A stretch of DNA of 64,000 nt from Bemisia tabaci. Its lineage: Eukaryota > Arthropoda > Insecta > Hemiptera > Aleyrodidae. The stretch's first letter is position 1. Each line of letters opens with the position of its first letter. A program made the position numbers and the translations under genes. The notes beneath the pieces are model-generated. The model was not told the origin of the DNA and made no database searches. It saw only the letters and a list, made by a program, of their open reading frames with translations. The stretch lies in NCBI RefSeq assembly GCF_918797505.1, contig NC_092797.1, positions 744,001 through 808,000 on the forward strand, in the 5' to 3' direction. This document shows, piece by piece, positions 49,243 through 61,200 of this stretch.

Positions 49243-52200
49243 TTATTTTGTTATTTGCCAGAGAGACTCATCTCGCAGAAATTTCTTGAAGTTCTCTTGA
49301 CACTCGGGAGTGTTCCAGTTCTTAACAAGTAAATGACATTCTGCTGCTAGCGCCATGTTTAATTGAGCCCTCATCTCCTTGCGCATCAATGTTTTTGTTG
49401 CCTCCATCGCCTGGTTGGATAGAAAGAAACATCAATCAAGATCGGAGACAAAAAAATTCTATACAGATATTATTCAGAACAAAAACGTAATTCACTTTTG
49501 AATAACTACCTTAAAATCTTTATGGAGGCTACTAAAACTAGGAATAGTCCTCATATAGCTTGTTTAACCATAGCACACGATGTAAGTTATTCATTAACAT
49601 GAGTTTATTTTACTCTCAAAAAACTTATCTTCAATTTCACTTTGAAGAGACTTGCATTGATTTCAACAGGATTTATTTCATATTCCATTTCACATTATGT
49701 GTTGATTTTATTTATTATATGTGGTACGTGTTTACTGAGGACCAAATTTCAGGGACAGTAAAAAAAACCCATAAAAAGAGCAAGTAAATCCTCTATTGAA
49801 ATTTCTATACCTACATCATTTTTCATTTGCATAAAAACCAAAGAGTGGGTTTTATGAAGGAGGGTTGAATCTTTACTAAACTGTAGAAAGAAATCTCTGA
49901 ATCCTATGGTGGCAAAAATATAAAGTGTTTGAAACTTCTGAACACTATTTTCTCATTGCGCTTACACTTGATGAATCTGCAGTAACAAATAAGGTTTTGA
50001 ATCCATACAATCCTACCGTCTTCTGTGCTATGAGAGAGCCGACCACTGAAGAAGAGGAAGATGAATAAGAAGGAAAGAGAAAAAATGACAATGCCGAGGG
50101 TCCATGGTCAGTTTTTTCATCTCTTGAGATACCTGGCCCGTAGACCAAGAGAGAATAAGAGAAGCGCGTGAGATAACAGAGCAGATAAGCGTTATCTCTC
50201 AAGAGAAACTAATCAATGCTCCACACAATCAGTCAGAACCAAAAATAAACCTGCAGTGAAAAAGTGATTAGACGAGTTTATTTACCTCTCATCACGAATA
50301 ACTTATTTGGAGGTTACTGAGATAAATGTCTGATGAATCAGTTTAATCTGTAACCATTACATGTTCCTGGTTATTCCGCACTAAAATCAAATTCCTCACG
50401 AGAAAGAAAAATGTCAGGTCATCCGTTTTTTCTGGTGTTTTCCTGCAGTGTGTACCTACTTCCACTTTCCTCTGGTTTAGCTTTCAAGAGTCAGTTGGAT
50501 CAAGTTGTGCTCCTGTATCCTGGCCAGGTAGGTGACTTATAACCTTAGAGTAAAATTCCTTCTCCTCGATTCTCATACAAATCAACATTCAAAGCCCCAA
50601 TTTCTCACTTCAAGTTGATGTGGTCATTATTTCTTTGGAATATTTCATATTTTTCTTTTGATTTTCAACTTTCAGTGGGGCAAGTTTAGTCAATAATCAA
50701 TCTGAATAAAGTAACTTGATGAGGAATGAAATCACCTTTGGCTTAAGTCTCCAACTATGGTGCAACCAACTGTAACACCATTCTTCGAATTCATTCGTCA
50801 ATAATAATTGGTGGTCAACTTATCAATCAAATTTATCTTTCCAACTGATTTGAATTAGATAGTTCAAAAATGCGCCACTCCATTTCTCTTAAAAATAGCC
50901 TGTTTGGCAGTGAGGCCTGTCACACATTATGTTAATTTGAACTCAACAACCTCTCAGAGGTATGTGCTCACACTAGATTTTATTCATACAGTTAACATAG
51001 TGTTTTTGGACTAGAGTCAATTCCAGTTGACTTTTGAGCTCATACATCTGAGAATATTGTTCTACTTTAATTCCCTTCAAATTAAACATATACATTCTAA
51101 ATTATCTCTCTTCAGGTCTTTTCTCCTTCTATAATCAAAGTTTTCTTGGAAAAATACTCCTCAGAAATCTTTATCTTGGTTTCCTTATTTCCTAAAAAAA
51201 TTTCAATTTTCAAATGCCGATCAGTTAGTTGCAAAAAAGACTTTTCGACAGAAAAAATGGTTTCAACAGGGCCTTAGGTGTAAGTTGATCATTCTTTGGA
51301 AATTTTTTGATTTTTAATGTTGGGTACTCGTGGAATTTAGGCATTCAATGGGGCTGTTGCAATTTTTTTTCTTAAATTAATTTTCGAAAAAATGTAGCTA
51401 TGAAACGAGAAAACCTACATTTTTATGTTTTCCTTCAATCAAATTTTATCAGGGGGAAACACTTTCAAAGTCATTAACAATTTAACCTTATATCTTAATT
51501 AATAAAGATAATTTCTTGATCTTAAAACTGCTCTGTTTTTAAAGAAATTTCTGCCTGTTTAAGGTCAAATGACTGATTAGAATACAATACAGAGAAGGTA
51601 GCAGCACATAATTATTAGCCAATTTTAATGATCATTCTAGGTGCGCAGTGAGGGAGATTTGGACACCTGCAAAAATGGAGGGATATGCAGTATTGTGCAT
51701 GATACATTCTGGATCCCTCCTAGAGCTGAGCGACTCTGCAGATGTCCTGGTGGAGAGGAGTGTCCCTATACTCTGGCGAAACCTCATGATAACAGAACTT
51801 TGTTCTTGAATAACCGAGCTCAAATGAAGGTAACTGATTGAAAACTATGTCAGTTAAAAAAAGGGGGGGGGGGGATTGAAGAAAAACCACTTCTAGATGT
51901 TACTATGGAGGAATTGATTTTTAAAGCCATCTTCATTACTTCTCCTTATTGAGAGCTTACACAAGCACCTTAACAAAGTTTTAAATGGCTTTGCTTTATT
52001 CCCAACAATCAATCGTTTTACAAATATTTAAACCAGGTGACCAGTTTCCTTGAATTTTAAAATTTTTTGTTTTTTCAAGGTTTTTGAACGAATAACTTTC
52101 TGATCTCAAGAATGATCTCCACATGACATAAGTTGCAAAATTTGAGCTTTGCCGACTGTAGGCAAGAGTGTTATCAGAGCCACTCAAAATTTGTAACATG

Positions 52201-55200
52201 AAGTAAAGTCAAAGTTTGGTTGCTAAGTTTTCTTTCTCCTGATTTTTCACTGTTGCATAAAATTCACTAATCTTTCAAGGTATCTTCTGACTTTTTAGGC
52301 ATTTTTTTACCATGTAAAACGTGTGGCGATGAATGACTGCCTTCCGGCCATGACAACATTCTGTTAATCCAATAACATATGAATAGTTTTTGGCCAATCA
52401 TGCCCAGCTAATCTATTTAATTTGGCTTAAAAGCAGGAACCTAAAGAAACAACCCTTATCATGGATTAATCAATTTCAGTGTAGTATTTGAAATCAATAC
52501 CTAGTACTTTGGTTAAAAGTTCTGACACATCTTGGATTTTGTTTTGACATCAAAATCATTCCCTCCAGTGCATCAATTTTGGGGATTGCAAGAACTTATA
52601 AGCTTAGTTTTGATGCTGTGTTAAGGTATTTTCAAAGAAGTATCGACTAAAAAAAAATTGGATAACTTTGAACAAAGTTTTCAACTCAGTTTTTAATGAG
52701 TAATTAATTTTTTAATGAGGAAGATGTGCTGACAGATCTCCAAATTCTAGCAGGCATTCTGCATCCTCCGAGGGCTGCTCAGTTAGTGAGACACCTGGGT
52801 CAGAATTTGAAAATTGCAAGGCAGTCCTGTTCATCTTCAGATTTTCAGCTGTTGATTGCCAAAACATTAAGAGAAACGGGCTTGTAGATATTTCAAAAAA
52901 ACTAGACAAAATCCACCCGGGTCAGCCTGACAACGTCTCACGTTGTCTAATTTCTTCTCATGATTTTACGCGAAAGCTGAGGACGTTGTCTCAAAAGTTT
53001 ATGAATGTATTTTTAAACCCCAGCAGGCTGATTATTCAAATTGATAAACAAAGCAATAGACAAAGAAAACCTTTGTTTTCTTTGTCTTTGGGGGAAATGG
53101 AGCGATCCTAAGGATGGAAACAGGTGGTTGCAGAGGGCAAAAAAGGTAAGCAATGGACTAACTATCGGCAACAAACGAGAAGCCTATACTGCCGTGATAG
53201 CGAAGAGAGCAGTAAGTGCATTTCTGTGTGAGCCATGATTAGCACATGCTTTTATGTGTCTCGAGGTTCATCCCAGCATGCACTTACTGCTCTTTTCACT
53301 ACCACAGTAGTATGGTTAGTTCACAATTTTCCCCTCAGTCTAAAACAAGCACCCATCCTTTGTTTTCTTTGTCTATAGTTTTACCTAACAATTTCAACCA
53401 TCAACCCGAAGGATTCACAAAAAGTTTCAAGGCTTGCATAGCTCAGTTTTTCCAGACCAAAATATAGATCGAAGGAGGATTTTAGGCGATAAGAGATGCA
53501 GATACGCTTTCCTGCTTGGATCTGTCTAACTGTGCTAAAGAAAGCAAATTGAAGGGTCAAGAGGATTTGACGAAATGGATGACATTTTATCGTTTCTGAA
53601 TTTTTTACTTTTGAATTGGGAAATTCTTACAGACGTGCAATCGCACAGATGAGATGCCAAAGTGCAAGTTAGAGCAAACTGCACTGATCATAGAGGAAAC
53701 TCAAACAGAGGCGTTTAAAGAGCGGAAAGTGCTGGCCACTGCATTCTGCACATGCGAAAATCCAAAATACTGGACCTTACAGAAGCATTTCCTTGAAAAA
53801 CATCCGAACGGTACAACTCACATGACGAGCCATTATCACTGCACAAATGTACGTATTCCGGTAGAATATAAGTCTCCTCACGATCCTTCTCCATCATTAA
53901 AAGGCATGGACACTGTTCCAATAAACAATCAAGAGAAACTTGGGACACACTTTGGAATTCAGCCTTTTTCTAAAAACATTTTCGAGTTTATTAGAAACTT
54001 TCAGCCATTTTTTCCCCAAGAGGCAGCCACTTTTCAGGAACTTCTTTCATGGCACCATCAGTTTTTGGGTGAATTCTCTAATAATGGTGATATTGAAATG
54101 TTACAAGGATGTAACAGAGTTTTAAAGAATCGACCTACAGATCATTTAAAAATTTGAAGGGCAAAAATGTTCTCCTCTCAGGATCAACCCTTCGACAGAA
54201 GTCCTTTGTAAATTTGTACTGTAAAACAAGACCTCTCTGAATAAACTTGGGTGATTATTAACCAATTGGCAGAGATTAGGAGAGACTGTATTGAAAGTGA
54301 CCTTATGCAGTTTCTAGTTGCTTCCTCCTAAAATGAAGAATTGTTGATTCTTTAGATTCACTGACTTAGGATGGTGATTTGTGCCAAGAAAGAATTTGCA
54401 GTATACTTGCACAGCCGTTTAAAGTAACATATTTTACTTATCACAAAAAACAGTGAAACAGTTAGGATTGGAAAAACTGGCTTTTTAACAGTTATTTCCC
54501 ATAGTTTAACAGAAAAAAGGAAAAATAAAACAAAAGAAACAAGGGTTAAAACCGGGAGAAAAAAAAAGAGTTGAATTGCCATGAATTCAGAACTACATAC
54601 CATTTGTGACTAAAATTTTAGTTAGTATTCAAGATAAAAAGACTTTGAAAAAACTGATTCCTTGATTCTTTTTGTCTCATTTTCTAGTTGGGCAAATGCA
54701 AAGTTGATGAGCATTGTGCTAATGTGCGACTGGATTATTATTCAACGTACCAACATTGCCTCTGCCCAAAAGGGCAACAATGTTTGGCAAATAAATCAAT
54801 GGTGACAAATGTAACAGAGCTGCTGTTCAGTGGGCTTGCGTACAGGGCTTATTGTTCACCTTTCCCTTCTACTGAATGATGTGAAAGACTTGGCAATGAG
54901 TTTCAAACAAATGACCAGCTTCATGAATTATGGAACCAAGTATCAATGGAAAAATGATGGAAAGAAAACTTCAATGACGATCCCTCTTAACACAGTGAAA
55001 TGAGGATTGAAATCGGCAAGCAATAATCGACTGACAGCCAACTACTTCATTTGAAAACATTAATAAGAGAAAAAAATCTATGAACAATGAAAACCTTACG
55101 TAAAGGTCTGAGAGCATCTATTTGATAAGTCAATGTTGAATGACTAGATTCTGAGACTCAGCTAAGTTTTGTCGCTCTTAAAATTTTAAACGACCATGAA

Positions 55201-58200
55201 TTAATGCACAGCGACCAAACACTCTGCATTTGAGATTGAGGTTATGTTTGTGTTTTAGTCATCGTTGGACATATGAAGTGCTATGACCACTAATTCAGCC
55301 TGTCAAAACAAAGTCTGGCCAGGAAGGAACACACAGCAAACCATCCTCTGTTCTTTTGACAGTACAAATGTAACTGTTTATACCTAGTTGATAAATTAGA
55401 TTCATAAATTTTAATTCAAATAGTAGGGGAACCTGTTAGTATCCAAATTTCACGGATGAAACATGGCTCCTATTTTACTAAGAAGAAATATTTATTGAGG
55501 ACAGCAGCAAATATGTTGACCTTTGTGACCTTGATCTCCAATAATTATGAGTTCACACCTCTGAGGATTGACAATTATACTTGAAATACCTGAGAGAACA
55601 AGAAGAAGAACAAAGAACTCAACAACTTGAGCTGAGTTTATGGTCAATGCAATTTTTTTCTCAGTTGGATGGTTGTCACCAAACTTTTAATGGACTAGAA
55701 TCTATACAATTAGGACATTCTTGTTTATTTCATGTTAATTTTGTTCCATTACAAATTATGCTATTTTTTAAATTAGGGAGAGGAAAGAAATTAGTTTTTT
55801 CACTTTGACGCTTCTTGTTATTTGATGGATTGAATTTTATTCAGATGCTCATGGTTTTGTAATAAATTTGAATGCTGATGATTATTTGTGTATTCTAAAT
55901 AAGTTCTCCAAAAAACATGGATAGGTTCAGTGGACTAGGAGGCAGAACTCGACTACTTCTCTATACTTAGACATTGGAAAATTTCGCTTTTATTTGTCCC
56001 CGATTTCGCGGTGATTTTTCCCGAATTTCGCTGTTATTTTTGCTGATTTCGTCGTTAATGTTGTAGCGCTTTTTGCGTTTGACAGCTTCAAATAAAGCTT
56101 TCACTTGATCACATGTTAAAATTATTAGAGGTTACCTTTATGCCCCGGTTGCTGCCATTTCTTTCATTAGTGTTTTGATGCCATCGGCGAACGTTGATAG
56201 CTAGTGGTCAATAACGACCAATGCTCAGAGACAACTCCGTGATTTCTTAATTCGAAAAAAAAAGCGGCAAATTTCGTCTTTCACGCATACATATATATGT
56301 AAATCTCACGAAAATGTACGAAATTCGCTGATAAATTTATATGATTTCGCAGGTTTCGCGCGATAAATCCGGAAAAAGACCGATTTTGCGTTATTTCGCT
56401 TTATATTTTCGTGATCAGGGGGTTAAGATCAGTACTTCTGGTTTTCAGATTCCTAAGCACATTCTAAAAATTTCGCGGCGAATCGCAGCGGCGAAATTTT
56501 CCACTGTCTACATGGGTCAAAATGTACAACATATAAAAAAACCGACCTATTCAACTGGGAACGCTTTTCCTATGATTAAGAGGCCTCGTCTTTTGTGGTT
56601 ATGAAAAAATTGACCATAAAAGTATTTTAGGTACGCCTGGTGATTAACCATGAAATTGTAGGCTGGTAGTTGCAAAAATAGATTTTTAAACCAATGTGTC
56701 AATAAGTTGCTCATTCCCTTTTTAGAATAACCTAATTTGGGTACTCAGTATGAAATTTTTATGATTCTTTATTTTTGAGACAGAGAGTTGCAGTGCTTTT
56801 GATCTCAACTTGGAGTAGAAATTCATTTCTAAACTAGATCTACAGCAAACTGTCTTTATTTGCTCTATATTGACCTTTAGTTTAGAAGATTTGAATTAGG
56901 AATCCACCACTTGGAGCTCCTACACTAAGCTAAAAATATGAGGTTCTACAAAATATAAAGGTTAGGTTGTTTTAAATGAACTAACTGCAGGGCACTCTTT
57001 ACAAAAAGGTGAGCAGTTGTAGGATATATCCTCACCAAGAGATAGTACCCCTGGTGCTGCTTGATTTATGACTTACAATTGAAGTGCATTTTGCAATTAG
57101 GACCTATAAATTCTGGCTCATCTGAAAAAACTTTTATGTGCAAAGGGAAACTAATGGCACATACGTTGTTTTTAAACCGGGGCGGAATTAATAGGTCCAA
57201 ATTGCAAAATGCAGTCCAATTAGCTACCCTGCCCCAGCAGTATTTCTAAATAAAAGTGCGATATCTTGTGATCAGCGCTCAATGGGTTAAAAGGTGCTTT
57301 AATCTGCAGTCTACTGGCGCAGTGGAATGGGCATTTCATAAATTGCATCAATTAGGCAAACAATTTAAACTAACTTTGGGTTTGAGATTGATACAAATAC
57401 AGGACCCCTACATTTTTTTTTTTACACTTCAAGTATCTTACAAGGGATAATCCTGCGCTTCACCAATCCTAGAGCCCCATAACCTTCTGTCCCTAATCAA
57501 GCCAGCCCCAGGTAACCGTTGTTCGAGACCATCAAACTCAGGTCACCTGGCTGTGAATTGAACCCAGAACCTCCCGATCATAGAGCAAGCGCTACAACCA
57601 CTACACCACAGGAGGCAAACATTAATCTAGAGAGCATTTGCAATGAGAGGTACTAACAAATTTGGAGAATTAAAAACAGGACTTCTCTTTGGAATGAGAG
57701 TTGTCATCATTACAGTGATTACTTGCTATATCAAAGGCAATAATTTTTCGTGGACTTGTTCTGTTTTCAAAATAAATTTACAATTTTTTGCAATTAGGCT
57801 GCCTTTCTCTTGGCCCAAAACTCTAGGTTTCACCAGAGTCTTCTCTGATCAATAAGATTAATGACAATAATTCTACTTAGGCTGTCCAAAAAGTACCAAG
57901 ACTGGTTCTATAACTCTAAAACCAAGATAGCTAGAGGCTTGATCTTGGTTTCATTTGAAAGATCAACTCAATATCTATCGATTGAAACCAAAATCAAAAC
58001 TTTTGGTCAAATATTTCAAAAGTTACAACACTGTTTGTAAAAAAAATATCTGGACCCCCTACCGCTTTTTATGACTATTTTCTCTTGCCGGGAACACTCT
58101 AAATTATTAATGATCAGTGCACAGTTCTTTTGCAACTAATCATGGCAAAACCTAATTGATTTGTAAACACTGTCAAGCCGTCGTCGTCCGACTATGGGTA

Positions 58201-61200
58201 TAAGGGTTCGAAGTCCACGGGGAAAGAATGAATCGTCGGTCAGCCACCCCTAAAAAACCCAGGAAATTTTCGGCAGTTGTTGACAGTTCACAGTGCGTGC
58301 GTGGTCTACGCTACAGATATTAAGTGATTTTCTTTCTGTGTTCGAAATTTTTGATACCACTGCTTTATCTCTTTCCATGATGATACCCATGAAAATTTCC
58401 CAGGTCTTTTGGGGGTGGCTGACCGACGGTTCATTCTTTCCCCTTGGACATTGAACCCTTACACCCGCAGTTGGACGACGACGGCTTGACAGTGTTTCCA
58501 AATCAATTAGGTCTTGCCATGATTAGTTGCAAAAGAACCGTGAACACCCCCAAAAAACCTGGGAAATTTTCGGCAGTTGTTGACAATTCAAAGTGCGTGC
58601 GTGGTCTACGCTACAGATATTGAGTGATTTTGTTTCTGTGTTTGAAATTTTTGGTATCATCATGGAAAGAGATAAAGCAGTGGTATCAAAAATTTCGAAC
58701 ACAGAAAGAAAATCACTTAATATCTGTAGCGTAGACCACGCACGCACTGTGAACTGTCAACAACTGCCGAAAATTTCCTGGGTTTTTTAGGGGTGGCTGA
58801 CCGACGATTCATTCTTTCCCCGTGGACTTCGAACCCTTATACCCGTAGTCGGACGACGACGGCTTGACAGTGTTTACAAATCAATTAGGTTTTGCCATGA
58901 TTAGTTGCAAAAGAACTGTGCACTGATCATTAATAATTTAGAGTGTTCCCGGCAAGAGAAAATAGTCATAAAAAGCGGTAGGGGGTCCAGATATTTTTTT
59001 TACAAACAGTGTTGTAACTTTTGGAATATTTGACCAAAAGTTTTGATTTTGGTCTCAATCAATAGATATTGAATTGATCTTTCAAATGAAACCAAGATCA
59101 AGCCTCTAGCTATCTTGGTTTTAGAGTTATAGAACCAGTCTTGGTACTTTTTGGACAGCTTATGTATCACATATGAGACCTTAGGATTAATCATTTTCAG
59201 CCGCATAAGGAATAGTGAAACTTGGGTATGCATCACAAAAAAAAGAGAAGAACACAATAAAAACACTTACTTGCGCTGAATGGGAAGATATTTCTGTAAC
59301 TATTGGCAACAGTTCTTCTTGGAAGCGGTCTGGCCATAGGATACGCGTAACCAGCCCACACCGAAGAGCCTCGCTTGCTGTCAACTGCCTACATCCGTAG
59401 ATTAACTCGCTTGTCTATGGGCAAAGTAAAGAGCAAATTATAAACTTGGATGAAAGAAACTTAAGTGAAACAAGTCATTAAATCTAAAAGTCAGAACGCG
59501 AATTACAAAACGGATCACCAGACAGGATTGAAAACAAAGCATTACAACACAAGTTTTCTTCTAAAAATTATCACAATGAATAAAAAATTTTCAAGTAGAA
59601 CTTCCAAATGAGGAACCATCATTTTTGGCTTTCAATTTCAAACTTTCTACCTACCAAAAATGTACTAGAATCAGATTCGGCACTGAGCTGATTTCATAAC
59701 TTATTTAGTGTGCCAAAATTCTGTCAAAGAGATTTTAGGTAGGTATTGCATATGGAGATGCAAAATGAAACAGCAATTTTTCAGGGACTGCATATGCAAC
59801 CTGCAATACTTATCCCAGAATTCGTTAACAAACATCAGAATTTGATTCATGAAATTTTTTTCTTCACAACTTTTATATTAAGATTTCACTGTTTCCATGC
59901 GTTCTATGGCAGAAATTTTAAAAACCTTCATTTTTCACCATTTCAGGAATTTTGCTTCTCTGTCTGTGTCCAAGGAAGGAGTGACTTTTAATGAAACCCA
60001 ACCTTAGATTTTTGCAAAATGATATCTTTGTCTTCGATGGCTTATCTGATTCTGTTTTTTTTTTTAAACAAGCAGGAGGTTTGAATTGACCGATTTCAAT
60101 GTAAGCCTACTAATTCGAATTGTAAAGTAAGGTTAGACTATCTGGCATGTGCTGATTTTGGAAATGGTAGAACGGTTGGATGTAAGTCAGTCTTTTCATC
60201 TTTCATTTCTTATTGTGTCTAAAAGATTGTTTGAATTTTCCCCCATACCTTGAGATTTTCAAAGCATGTTCAAAAATTTTCAAGCTTCCTGCAAAAAGTT
60301 GTTGTTCTAAAGTAAAACTGCAATTTCATACAACTAAGTCGTTTAGGTTTGCAAACTACCCACAAAAATCAGCATATCTAAAAGGCTTTAAACTCTGAGT
60401 ATCCTTGACGAGAATAAAAATAACTTTTTAAATATTCAACATCCATATTCTTATGACATCATCTCAAAGCAATCCCCATTTTTTCGCCCAACACCACATG
60501 GGGTACCTATGCTGTTTTGTTGATCTACAGTGAGAGTATCCATAAACCTTTTTAGTTATAATATTAGTCTAAAACCCCTTTCCGAAGACTTGAATGAATG
60601 ATTTTAAGATACTTACAGCAGCATTACTCAACATGTGGCTCATGGTCAAAGCGGGGGCTCCTTCAGGAATCTGACCAAGCTTGGTATATGGTGTGTAAAA
60701 GGTTGCCTTATCACTGGCAAACACCATATCAAAATACGGTAACATCATAACACCCAGTCCCACTGCAGGTCCATGAACACCAGCTATAAGCAACTTGTTA
60801 AACATTCCCAGACCATGTATAAAATCCCTGCAAAATTGTAATGGTCAAATCATTAGATCTTAGCATACAAGGCTTGCGATAACATAGGGATTACCCGAGG
60901 AAAGGATACTGATATTACGCCATGATTCAGTTAGTGTAGAATCAACACAAGTGGAGAGTGGTGGGGAAATATTGTTCAGTCTCATGTGCAGTGGTGCCAA
61001 TGTACCACCTACTTTCAGACATAGGAGTCGGCAACCAGTGAGGATTCAACGTCAGTGGGAACTTTATTTGAGGGTTGAATCCGAGGGCAATGGTAATGTC
61101 CCATGCATTATGCGCACCCTCATTTTGAGAGCTAAACTTCTGAAAAAAAGTGCGTAAATCTGCTCTCTATTCTGCTGTGTAATTGGAAGTTTGGCAAATT

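Noticed and set aside
53846..54157. Extension of exon 3 of the secreted-protein gene to a stop at 54157
   Set aside because: The frame stays open past the donor at 53849, but using the donor keeps phase 0 and joins to an exon that completes the second six-Cys module. The read-through part has no Cys pattern.
58250..58790. Three 65-83-codon frames with shared peptide segments
   Set aside because: They are mirror copies of one sequence within the foldback palindrome, not a gene family.
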